DNA of 28,752 nt from an uncultured Dialister sp. (GTDB taxonomy: Bacteria; Bacillota; Negativicutes; Veillonellales; Dialisteraceae), in the NCBI GenBank assembly GCA_900543455.1, contig UQRR01000017.1, positions 1 through 28,752 of the forward strand. The letters run 5' to 3'. The notes under the pieces are model-generated. The model made no database searches. It had not been told where the DNA came from and saw only the letters and a list, made by a program, of their open reading frames with translations. Both the position numbers and the translations under genes were made by a program. Below, piece after piece: positions 21,699-28,752 of this stretch. The number at the start of each line of letters is the position of its first letter. Within the stretch, counting starts at the first letter, position 1.

Positions 21699-23372
21699 AT
21701 GTTAGAAATCAAACCATGCAATAAGAACTGGCACACCAGAGGAGACGATACCGCTGCCCGCATTGCAGCAGCCGCTCCGTATGCAGATGGCAAAATCGTT
21801 GACGCAGCCAATACCGTCAAAGTCCTCGAAGCGGTGCTCCGCCCGGGCGATAAAGTCAATATCGAAGGCGACAACCAGAAACAGGCTGATTTCCTCGCCA
21901 AAGAACTCTGCAAGGTGGATCCGTCCAAAGTGCATGATCTCCACATGATCCAGTCCACCCTCTCCATTCCGGAACATCTGGATGTTTTTGATAAAGGCAT
22001 TGCCAGAAAGCTCGACTTTGCTTATGCAGGCAGCCAGGGCAAGCGTCTGGCGCAGATGGTCCAGAATGACGGTGTCGAACTCGGCGCTATCCATACCTAC
22101 CTTGAAATGTATTCCCGCTACTTCATCGACCTCGTGCCGAGAGTTTCCCTCGTCTGCGCTGACTATGCGGATGCAGCCGGCAACATTTACACCGGCTTTT
22201 CCACAGAGGACACCCCGGCGATCGTCGAAGCGACGAAATTCAATCAGGGCATCGTCATTTTCCAGGTCAATCAGATCGTTGACAAGCTCCCGCGTGTCGA
22301 TATCCCGGCTGACTGGGTCGACTTCGTCGTCGAAAGCCCGACACCATACATGCTGAACCCGCTCTTCACCAGAGATCCGGCAAAGATCCAGAATGAACGT
22401 ATCCTCAAGGCTATGATGGCGATCCGCGGCATTTACGAAGAATATGGCGTCAAAGTCCTGAACCACGGCGTCGGCTTCGATACCGCTGCTGTCGAGCTGC
22501 TGCTTCCGACCTTCGGTGAATCTCTGGGACTGCGCGGCAAGATCTGCACCCATTGGGTACTGAATCCGCATCCGACTCTGATCCCGGCCATTGAGACCGG
22601 CTGGGCGCAGGCCATCTACTCCTTCGGCTCGGAAGTCGGCATGGAAGAATACATCAAAGCCAGAAGCGACGTTTTCGCTGTCGGCCCGGATGGCACCATG
22701 CGTTCAAACCGTGCCTTCTGCCAGGCTGCCGGTCACTATGCCGCTGATATGTTCATCGGCTCCACCATGCAGATCGACCGCTTTGGCAACTCTTCCACTG
22801 CGACCAAGAACAATGTCGCAGGCTTCGGCGGCGCTCCGAACATGGGCTGCGATGCCAAAGGCCGTCGTCATGTCACTCCGGCATGGAAGAAAGCAGGCGA
22901 AGAAGTGGCGAACCGTTACGAACTCATGGGCGACCGCAACCGCGGCAAGAAGCTCGTCGTCCAGATGATCACGACCGTCTCTGAAAAAGGCTTCCCGGGC
23001 TTCGTCGATCAGCTCGATGCTGTCGCTCTGAAGAAGAATGCAAACCTGGATCTCGAACCGATCATGATCTACTCCGATGATCTCACCCACATCGTTTCCG
23101 AAGTCGGCATCGCTTACCTCCACAAGTGCCACAACATGGAAGAACGCATGAATGCGATCCGTGCGGTAGCGGGTAAGACGGAAGTCGGCAAGCTCGAAGA
23201 TCCGGAGATCACCAAGAAGCTCAGAAAAGAAGGCATCGTCAAGCTGCCGGAAGATTTTGGGATCGATCCGTCTCAGGCGACACGCGACCTCCTCGCTGCC
23301 AAGAATATGAAGGACCTTGTGGACTGGTCCGGCGGTCTTTACAACCCGCCGGCTAAGTTCAGAAACTGGTAA
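21699..23372 (+). CDS. mdcA: Malonate decarboxylase alpha subunit (acetyl-ACP:malonate ACP transferase), stand-alone
   Basis: 557 residues from an ATG with GAAAGGAAG upstream. By recollection the sequence tracks MdcA throughout: an N-terminal NW...RG element, GDNQKQADFLAKEL (about residues 60-73), KLDFAYAGSQG, PRVDIPADWVDFVVE, LNHGVGFDTAAVELLLPTFGE, a HWVLNPHPTLIPAIE motif and FGGAPNMGCDAKGRRH. In known systems MdcA exchanges acetyl for malonyl on the acyl carrier protein MdcC. No mdcB, C, D, E, G or H gene is in this window, and the gene is bounded by a repeat upstream and a terminator downstream, so it is monocistronic here. A Na+-pump beta subunit (MadB family) lies 4.5 kb away. It could instead be another CoA/ACP transferase of this family. 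Confidence 0.9.
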   Translation: MLEIKPCNKNWHTRGDDTAARIAAAAPYADGKIVDAANTVKVLEAVLRPGDKVNIEGDNQKQADFLAKELCKVDPSKVHDLHMIQSTLSIPEHLDVFDKGIARKLDFAYAGSQGKRLAQMVQNDGVELGAIHTYLEMYSRYFIDLVPRVSLVCADYADAAGNIYTGFSTEDTPAIVEATKFNQGIVIFQVNQIVDKLPRVDIPADWVDFVVESPTPYMLNPLFTRDPAKIQNERILKAMMAIRGIYEEYGVKVLNHGVGFDTAAVELLLPTFGESLGLRGKICTHWVLNPHPTLIPAIETGWAQAIYSFGSEVGMEEYIKARSDVFAVGPDGTMRSNRAFCQAAGHYAADMFIGSTMQIDRFGNSSTATKNNVAGFGGAPNMGCDAKGRRHVTPAWKKAGEEVANRYELMGDRNRGKKLVVQMITTVSEKGFPGFVDQLDAVALKKNANLDLEPIMIYSDDLTHIVSEVGIAYLHKCHNMEERMNAIRAVAGKTEVGKLEDPEITKKLRKEGIVKLPEDFGIDPSQATRDLLAAKNMKDLVDWSGGLYNPPAKFRNW

Positions 23373-23385
23373 TCCTATAGCAAGT

Positions 23386-23435
23386 AAAAAGGGGCTGTGA
23401 AGAAATGAATCCCCATTTCTTCACAGCCCCTTTTT
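23386..23435 (+). terminator. Intrinsic terminator after mdcA (twin of the one at 23971)
   Basis: A perfect 22-bp stem with A-run and T-run (AAAAAGGGGCTGTGAAG... and its complement) around AATCCC. It differs from the terminator at 23971-24020 by one compensated base pair (GGGGC/GCCCC versus GGTGC/GCACC) and in the loop. Confidence 0.93.
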
Positions 23436-23455
23436 ACTTTGCTTTCATTTGGTTC

Positions 23456-23955
23456 AGGGTTCAGGGTTCAGGTGGTGGCTTCGCCGCCTTTTTTAGAAGA
23501 TGGTATTCTCGTATCTCGTATCGTAGCCTTCCCCTCTAGGTAATGCTATTAAGTTAAGGAAATCGTTAGCTGCGCAACGTCTTGCTTCCCCCTTCGGGGG
23601 AAGTGCCGAAGGCAATATGTGCAAGCGAACTGGATTTTTAGGAGCTAAGCGACGCTAAAATCCAGTGAGACGCCATTTCGAGCTAAGCGAGATGGGGTAT
23701 GCTAGCGGTATAGCGTGCTATGTTGAATAGTCCAATGCTATCGATATTCCAACACTTTCATGCAATACCGCTACGTAGCCCCCTCACCCCTTCGGGGAGC
23801 TCCCCCGATGGGAAGCCAAGAACGTTCTGCCGCTAAACTTAATAGCATTCCCTAGAGGGGAAGGCTGCGATACGAGAATACCATCTTCTAAAAAAAGGCG
23901 GCAAAGCCGCCACGAGAGCCCTGAACCTTGAACCCTGAACCTTGAACCTTGAACC
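23456..23955. repeat. Large palindromic structured element between convergent genes
   Basis: The left arm (about 23456-23556) and right arm (about 23835-23955) are imperfect inverted repeats about 80-100 bp long. Each contains GAACC/GGTTC heptads, a GGCGGC-type palindrome, AGAAGATGGTATTCTCG, CTTCCCCTCTAGG and AATGCTATTAAGTT. The core (23557-23834) has hairpins CTTCCCCC/GGGGGAAG (23585-23603), ACTGGATTTT/AAAATCCAGT (23629-23666), CCATTTCG/CGAGATGG (23673-23695) and GCGGTAT/ATACCGC (23705-23771), and a CCCC-TTC-GGGG. No open frame is seen, so it could be a MITE-like element or a structured RNA gene. A partial second copy is at 28662-28752. Confidence 0.8.
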
Positions 23956-23970
23956 AAATCAAAGTAAAGT

Positions 23971-24020
23971 AAAAAGGTGCTGTGAAGAAATGAGGATTCA
24001 TTTCTTCACAGCACCTTTTT
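23971..24020 (-). terminator. Intrinsic terminator after the enolase-superfamily gene
   Basis: AAAAAGGTGCTGTGAAGAAATGA and its complement around GGA; the T-run is present on both strands. It is almost the same stem as the terminator at 23386-23435. Confidence 0.92.
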
Positions 24021-24029
24021 GTATATCGC

Positions 24030-25142
24030 TTATTTGAAGATCCAATGTCCTGCTTCCATCTTGTCGATCTGTTTTTCATCGACCTCGTAGCGGATGCCAT
24101 TGTCTTCATCCGGTACGATGATGGTGCAGCGATCGGTGATGTCCACCATGGGGCTCGTGATGTCCTCATCGAAGTAACGATTGGCCGCTGCCACATCGTG
24201 AGCCAGTTCGGTGAATCCCGGAAGGCTGGCAAAGGAGACATTCTGCGCGCGGCCGATGCCGAGCTCCGTCATCCCGCCGCACCAGACTGGGATGCCATGT
24301 GCCACGCAGAGATCATGAATGCGTTTTCCTTCATAGACCCCGCCGCAGCGGCTAGACTTGATATTGATGACCTTGCAGCTGCCGAGACGGATCGCTGCCT
24401 CAGCGGCTTCATAAGAAACGACACTTTCATCCAGACAGACCGGCGTCTCGATTTCCTTCTGCAGCGCCGCGTGGTCGACAATGTCTTCTTCTCCCAGCGG
24501 CTGCTCGATATACTGCAGCTGATACTGATCCATTTCCTTGAAAAGATCGATATCCTTCAGCGTATAGGCTGAATTCGCATCGACCGTCAGCGGGATATCG
24601 CCGAATTCCTTGCGGATGGCTTTGATGACTTCGATGTCTTTTCCCGGATGGATCTTGATCTTCGTTCTATGATAGCCCTGTTCCAGATACTGGTAGATTT
24701 CTTTGAAAAGAACATTGATATCCTTCTCGATGCCAAGCGATACGCCGACCTTGATCTCCTTCTGCGTACCGCCAAGGAGCGTTTTCAGGGACTTGCCCGT
24801 CCGCTGCACCATGAGCTCCCACAGGGCATTTTCGATGGCTGCTTTCGCCAGACGATTCCCCTTGATATAGGAAAAGCTCTTCATAAAGGCTTCCGGGCTC
24901 TCGACCTCCTGATGCAGGATCTTCGGGATGATCATATTCTTCAGGATATGGAAGACCGTACCGTTATCTTCCGGATTGTAAAATGGGCCGTAAAATGCTT
25001 TGCATTCCCCCCAGCCCACCAGGCCTTCGGAGTAGATCTTCACCAGCAGGGCATCACGGTTTTCAAACTTGGTAAAGCTCGTCTGAAACGGATGCTTGAA
25101 TGGATTCAATACTCGAATAATATCGATGCGGTCAATTCTCAT
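24030..25142 (-). CDS. Enolase-superfamily enzyme, N-succinylamino acid racemase / o-succinylbenzoate synthase type
   Basis: 370 residues from the ATG that has GGGGGAGGC eight bases upstream; an in-frame ATG eight codons earlier is rejected. The muconate-lactonizing subgroup residues are all present: catalytic KxK at Lys161/Lys163 (TKIKI), metal ligands Asp188 (DANSAY), Glu213 (IEQP) and Asp238 (CLDES), and the second base Lys262 (NIKSS). These positions are within one of those of Amycolatopsis NSAR/OSBS (K163, D189, E214, D239, K263). No menaquinone genes and no N-acyl-amino-acid hydrolase are nearby, so OSBS (menC) and NSAR functions cannot be told apart. It is monocistronic, with a TATAAT (complement of 25185-25190) upstream and a strong terminator. 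Confidence 0.9.
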   Translation of the reverse strand: MRIDRIDIIRVLNPFKHPFQTSFTKFENRDALLVKIYSEGLVGWGECKAFYGPFYNPEDNGTVFHILKNMIIPKILHQEVESPEAFMKSFSYIKGNRLAKAAIENALWELMVQRTGKSLKTLLGGTQKEIKVGVSLGIEKDINVLFKEIYQYLEQGYHRTKIKIHPGKDIEVIKAIRKEFGDIPLTVDANSAYTLKDIDLFKEMDQYQLQYIEQPLGEEDIVDHAALQKEIETPVCLDESVVSYEAAEAAIRLGSCKVINIKSSRCGGVYEGKRIHDLCVAHGIPVWCGGMTELGIGRAQNVSFASLPGFTELAHDVAAANRYFDEDITSPMVDITDRCTIIVPDEDNGIRYEVDEKQIDKMEAGHWIFK

Positions 25143-25184
25143 GATTGTGCCTCCCCCTATAATCATTGTGGCTGAAATGATTGC

Positions 25185-25190
25185 ATTATA
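25185..25190 (-). promoter_or_regulatory. Probable -10 of the enolase-superfamily gene
   Basis: The minus strand reads TATAAT about 40 bp ahead of the start codon, with no clear -35. It lies just downstream (minus sense) of the preceding gene's terminator. Confidence 0.45.
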
Positions 25191-25199
25191 ACAGAAAGA

Positions 25200-25242
25200 A
25201 ACAAAAATAGGAAACAGAAATTATGATCTTTCTGTTTCCTAT
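25200..25242 (-). terminator. Intrinsic terminator after the adenine-deaminase-like gene
   Basis: A perfect 14-bp stem ATAGGAAACAGAAA/TTTCTGTTTCCTAT (25207-25242) with an 8-base loop, followed on the minus strand by TTTTG-TTTC. Confidence 0.88.
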
Positions 25243-25274
25243 CTTGGTAAGAGACATGCCTAGAGGCGCGTCTG

Positions 25275-27056
25275 TTATGATTTTTTCACTTCGAGGATCG
25301 GATCGAAATATCTGAGCTTCGTATAGTCTACGCAGCCGCCGTCAGTGATCGCCAGATCCGGGATCGCTGTGATCGGAAGGAAGGAGAGGTAGAAGATCGG
25401 ATCAGGCAGGCTGCTGCCGATTTCCTTCGCGCCTTCCTCGAGCTCGATTTCTTTCTTCGCAAGCTCTTCCGGCGCAAGGTCGGATGCGATGCCTGCGATC
25501 GGGAGTGGAAGGAAGGAGATGATCTTGCCATCGATGACGACGACCTGACCACCGCCCTGACCGATCAGGGTATTCGCAGCAAGTGCCATGTCTTCGCGGC
25601 TCGCGCCGGCTACGACAAGGTTGTTGTCATCCGGAGATGCCGTGGTCGCGATGGCACCTTTGTTGAAGGACCATCCGGAGATGAAGCCTTTGGACATATG
25701 GCCGTGGATGCCATAGCGCTCGATGACGGAGACCATGGCGACGTCTTTCTCCGCACTCGGGCACACGATGCCGTCCTTCACTTCCAGTTCGACATCTCTT
25801 CTCTTTCTCATGAAGGGACCTACGCTGTGGATGGTCTCGACAAGAGCGGTACCCTCTTCAATATTCACATGGGTGGCGAAATCATCCGCAGTGAGGAGCG
25901 CATGCTTCACGGTATCGGTGAGGGAGGACTGGCGCGCCGGGATCTGGTAATCGAAACGGTTCTCTCCTTTTTCGGTGATGAGCTGGCCTTTGCTGATGAC
26001 GGTCTCGACCTGGAATGTGCCTGGCTGGTCGACGAGGAGGATGTCAGCGTCTTTCCCCGGCGCGATCGAGCCGACGTGGTCATCGATCTGATAGGCTTCC
26101 GCCGCATTGATGGTACCCATCTGGATAGCAGTCATCGGTGCGACGCCGGCCTTGATAGCCAGACGGACGATGTGGTCGATGTGACCGTGTGCAAGGATGC
26201 CGCGTGCGTGAACGTCATCGGAGCAGAAGCTGGTGTGACGCGCCATGCCCGGGCAGCATTCCGTGATGGCACGGACATTTTCATTCAGGAATTTCGTCAC
26301 GGCAGATTCACGGATGATGGTATGGATGCCTTTTCTGGCTTTTTCCAGAAATTCTTCATGATCGTAGCTTTCATGATCGACACGGACACCGCTCATGAGA
26401 TATTCATTGAGGTCTTTGCCGCGAGCGAGCGGGCTGCAGCCGAAGATCGGACGGTGACGCTTTTCTGCTTCGACGATGGCATCCAGCGTATCCTGATCCT
26501 TGGTCATGACAGCTTCACGGACAAGCTCCCAGATGCCGTAGCAGCGGGAGTCCTGATGATATCTCTCATGGTCTTTCGCTGTGACATTGTACGCGATGGT
26601 GGACTTCGGGATGGTGTAGGGCGTCTTGTACGGAAGTGCCCAGAAAACCTTCAATGGAGATGCATCGATCTCTTTGAAAATATCCTCGAGCCCATCGACA
26701 CCGATGACGGAAATATATTCATCAAGTCCGCTGACGATGCTCGTGGTGCCATGCGGCACGACAGCTTCTGCGAAGCGGGTCATGCTCATCTTGCTGCATT
26801 CGACATGGACGTGGCAGTCAATGAGCCCCGGAGCGAGGTACTTTCCCTTCGCATCGATGATCTTCGTATGATCATCGACATAGTCAGAAATATCCTTCTC
26901 TACCGCCGTGATCTTGCCTTTGTAAATGGCAACGTCTGCCTGATAGTATTCACCGGTATTGACATTGATCAGGGTACCACCCATGACCGCCATGTCCGCT
27001 TTGATGCGGCCAGCGCCGGCGTCAATGTAGGAAGCGAGCAATTCTCTAGTCAGCAT
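25275..27056 (-). CDS. Adenine deaminase-like amidohydrolase
   Basis: 593 residues, the usual length for Ade, with GGAG before the ATG. Ade converts adenine to hypoxanthine and ammonia. The amidohydrolase metal site begins with PGLIDCHVHVE (His82, His84). Also present are PHGTTS (101-106), a His228-Glu-Ser segment, HTSFCSDD (about 274-281) and HGHIDH (290-295), plus the C-terminal adenine-deaminase domain with ATTASPDDNN and GIASDL. Two landmarks of characterised Ade proteins are altered: DPHEIANV is SGLDEYISV (109-117) and GHxPGL is GCSPLAR (206-212). The deaminase assignment is supported by the purine permease upstream on the same strand (125 bp, no terminator), but a different substrate is possible. 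Confidence 0.85.
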   Translation of the reverse strand: MLTRELLASYIDAGAGRIKADMAVMGGTLINVNTGEYYQADVAIYKGKITAVEKDISDYVDDHTKIIDAKGKYLAPGLIDCHVHVECSKMSMTRFAEAVVPHGTTSIVSGLDEYISVIGVDGLEDIFKEIDASPLKVFWALPYKTPYTIPKSTIAYNVTAKDHERYHQDSRCYGIWELVREAVMTKDQDTLDAIVEAEKRHRPIFGCSPLARGKDLNEYLMSGVRVDHESYDHEEFLEKARKGIHTIIRESAVTKFLNENVRAITECCPGMARHTSFCSDDVHARGILAHGHIDHIVRLAIKAGVAPMTAIQMGTINAAEAYQIDDHVGSIAPGKDADILLVDQPGTFQVETVISKGQLITEKGENRFDYQIPARQSSLTDTVKHALLTADDFATHVNIEEGTALVETIHSVGPFMRKRRDVELEVKDGIVCPSAEKDVAMVSVIERYGIHGHMSKGFISGWSFNKGAIATTASPDDNNLVVAGASREDMALAANTLIGQGGGQVVVIDGKIISFLPLPIAGIASDLAPEELAKKEIELEEGAKEIGSSLPDPIFYLSFLPITAIPDLAITDGGCVDYTKLRYFDPILEVKKS

Positions 27057-27181
27057 ATGATTCTCCTTTGTAAAAAATAGACAGGTTCTATAAGTACAGT
27101 CGGTTCAGCGGGTTCACGAAAGTATGGATCCGATCGCTTTCCGCATTTCCTTAGATCCATAGGCCCAGAAGCCTAGCTTCA

Positions 27182-28519
27182 TCAGAATTTCAGCATCGTC
27201 AGTGTCGCGAGCAGGAGGAGGAAAAGGAAGAACATGAGCCAGATGATCCAGTTCAGTTCTTTTCTGCGGCCGGCAGCGATCATGACGAGCGGATAGAAAA
27301 TGAAGCCAAAGGCGATGCCATAGGAAATATTGAAAGTGAGCGGCATGCCGATGACGATCAGGAAGGACGGGAGTGCGATCTCGAACTCATCCCAGCGGAT
27401 CTCCTTCAGTGCCGATGCCATGAGGACGCCGACGACAATAAGCGCCGGAGCGGTGACATTCGCTGTGACGACGGCAAGGAGCGGCGAGAAGATCATGCTG
27501 ACGCCGAAAAGAATCGCGACAACGACAGCGGTAAGACCTGTGCGCGCCCCCATCGCGATGCCGGCAGAAGCCTCGACATACGCTGCCGTCGGGGTCGTCC
27601 CCATGACAGCGCCGGCAAGCATGGAGAGAGAGTCTGCCATGAGTGCGCGGCCGATGCGCGGCATCTTGCCATTGTGCATGAAGCCTGCCTGCTGCGCGAG
27701 GCCGATGAGTGTGCCTGCGGTATCAAAGAAAGCGACCAGGAAGAAGATGACAACGACCGCCCACATGGTGGGATCCGTCAGGATCGCTCCCATATGCGTC
27801 ACGCCGACACCAAAGGTCGGCGCGAGAGACGGCGCCATGGAGATGATGCTGTCTGGCGGTGCGATGACGCCTGTCACAAGGCCGGCGAGCGCGGTGATGA
27901 CGATGCCATAGAAAATGGAGCCGGGGATTTTTCTCGCCATCAGGAGCGCGGTCACAAGGGTACCGAAGATGGTGAGCCAGGTGGTCGGTACCTTGAAGGA
28001 GCCGATGGAGATGATGGACGCCGGATCTGCAATGACGATGCCGCCGCCCTGCAGGCCGACGAAGGAAATGAAGATACCGATGCCGGCTGCCATCGCATAT
28101 TTCAGATCCTGCGGGATCGCATCAATGATGATCTCACGGATCCTGAAAATGGAAACGACAGTGAACAGGATGGAAGCGATGAAGACCCCTGCCATCGCCT
28201 GCTGCCATGGCATACCCATGGCAAGGACGACGGAGTAGGTGAAGAAAGCATTGTCACCAAGCCCCGGCGCGATGGAGATCGGATAGTTCGCAAGGAATCC
28301 CATGAGAAGGCAGCCCAAAATCGCCGAAAGTGCGGTAGCCGTGAAGACCGCCCCCGCGTCCATCCCGGCATCCCCCAGGATCTGGGGATTGACAAATAAT
28401 ATATAAGCCATAGAGACAAAGGTCGTGAGTCCGGCCAGACATTCTCTCTTGACCGTCGTCTTGTTCTCGGTCAGATGAAACAGCCGGTCCAGCAGACCGT
28501 GAGATGTAGTATCAGACAT
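27182..28519 (-). CDS. NCS2-family purine permease (AzgA/PbuG/PbuO type)
   Basis: 445 residues with a dozen or more hydrophobic segments. Signature segments are ECLAGLTTFVSMAYILFVNP near the N-terminus, APGLGDNAFFTYSVV (about 84-98; the usual GMGLNA is GLGDNA), IREIIIDAIPQDLK, and FFDTAGTLIGLAQQAG in the middle. The family imports adenine, guanine or hypoxanthine with protons. It is the first gene of a minus-strand pair with the adenine-deaminase-like gene, which suggests adenine uptake followed by deamination. The ribosome site is weak (CGAGGG about 14 bases before the ATG). No purine riboswitch was recognised in the 140-bp upstream region. Confidence 0.93.
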   Translation of the reverse strand: MSDTTSHGLLDRLFHLTENKTTVKRECLAGLTTFVSMAYILFVNPQILGDAGMDAGAVFTATALSAILGCLLMGFLANYPISIAPGLGDNAFFTYSVVLAMGMPWQQAMAGVFIASILFTVVSIFRIREIIIDAIPQDLKYAMAAGIGIFISFVGLQGGGIVIADPASIISIGSFKVPTTWLTIFGTLVTALLMARKIPGSIFYGIVITALAGLVTGVIAPPDSIISMAPSLAPTFGVGVTHMGAILTDPTMWAVVVIFFLVAFFDTAGTLIGLAQQAGFMHNGKMPRIGRALMADSLSMLAGAVMGTTPTAAYVEASAGIAMGARTGLTAVVVAILFGVSMIFSPLLAVVTANVTAPALIVVGVLMASALKEIRWDEFEIALPSFLIVIGMPLTFNISYGIAFGFIFYPLVMIAAGRRKELNWIIWLMFFLFLLLLATLTMLKF

Positions 28520-28571
28520 TTTGAATGTGTATCCCTCGTTTTAAAAAGCAAAACAAACAATTAGAAAAACA

Positions 28572-28590
28572 CTGATTAAATCGCAGAGTC
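28572..28590. repeat. Copy of part of the pdxT-leader inverted repeat
   Basis: CTGATTAAATCGCAGAGTC is identical to the complement of 2577-2595. The full 20-bp arms are not preserved here. It lies upstream of the permease start. Confidence 0.7.
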
Positions 28591-28661
28591 TGATCTTATA
28601 TGTATGCTCATGCAGTGCTCCGCATCATACCATGAAGCAGCCCGCGATTCTCGCCCCTTCT

Positions 28662-28752
28662 TACGGAAGGCAATACTATTAAGTTAAGGAAATCGTTAGC
28701 TACGTAACGTCTTGCTTCCCCCTTCGGGGGAAGTGCCGAAGGCAATAGGGGC
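28662..28752 (+). repeat. Partial second copy of the structured palindromic element (cut by window end)
   Basis: From about 28669 the sequence (AATACTATTAAGTTAAGG, AAATCGTTAGCT, the CTTCCCCC/GGGGGAAG hairpin, TGCCGAAGGCAATA) matches 23532-23617 with only a few substitutions. The outer CTCGTATCG arm is not present at this copy, so the shared unit starts near the AATGCTATTAAG motif. Confidence 0.85.

Noticed and set aside
28520..28660. Purine riboswitch upstream of the permease
   Set aside because: I could not find the conserved three-way-junction core or a terminator. The region instead carries the CTGATTAAATCG repeat fragment.

Overview
The window looks like chromosome from a Gram-negative-staining Firmicute (class Negativicutes, Dialister/Megasphaera-like). 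This placement is an inference. It rests on Firmicutes-style translation gene order (rimP-nusA-ylxR-L7Ae-infB-rbfA-nrnA-truB-ribF), a PdxST vitamin B6 pathway, a Na+-pump decarboxylase beta subunit, a malonate-decarboxylase-type alpha subunit and exported proteins with ordinary signal peptides.

Layout. 1-1.77 kb: two overlapping genes for small exported proteins of unknown function, ending in a strong terminator. 1.97-3.64 kb (minus): pdxS-pdxT, PLP synthase. 4.2-13.2 kb (plus): the translation/transcription block rimP, nusA, ylxR, L7Ae-like, infB, rbfA, nrnA, truB, ribF. It is interrupted four times by 250-300 bp intergenic repeat units. 13.8-17.2 kb: an acidic amino-acid/dicarboxylate symporter, then a compact cluster of FlK-like hotdog protein, 51-aa membrane protein and Na+-pump beta subunit. 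17.5-21.1 kb: a more AT-rich block with a HutP-like RNA-binding regulator, an intrinsic terminator in its 3' flank, an AtoE-type carboxylate transporter and an amidase. 21.2-21.5 kb: a broken LytTR gene. 21.7-23.4 kb: a stand-alone mdcA-like gene. 23.4-24.0 kb: a large structured palindromic element between two matching terminators. 24.0-28.5 kb (minus): an NSAR/OSBS-type enolase-superfamily enzyme, an adenine-deaminase-like amidohydrolase and an NCS2 purine permease. 28.66 kb to the end: the start of a second copy of the structured element.

Two things stand out. First, a family of modular intergenic repeats occurs in nearly every gap of the first 13.6 kb and near 21.5 kb. The modules keep a fixed order (heptad array; CTCGTATCG or a GC palindrome; GCGGCGC hairpin; CTC-type heptads; an AAGCTTTC/GGGGC module; GAACCCT heptads). 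The tandem parts have 7-bp periods, and most units point the same way as the adjacent gene. Second, the hutP-like/terminator/atoE-like/amidase block looks like a self-contained antitermination-controlled catabolic island, probably acquired horizontally.

Other points are the orphan Na+-pump beta subunit with an altered sodium-site serine, the divergent deaminase motifs, and the pair of compensated terminators bounding the palindromic element. No tRNA, rRNA, CRISPR array, transposase or phage gene was seen. All calls come from reading the sequence and remembered family motifs. No database search was run.
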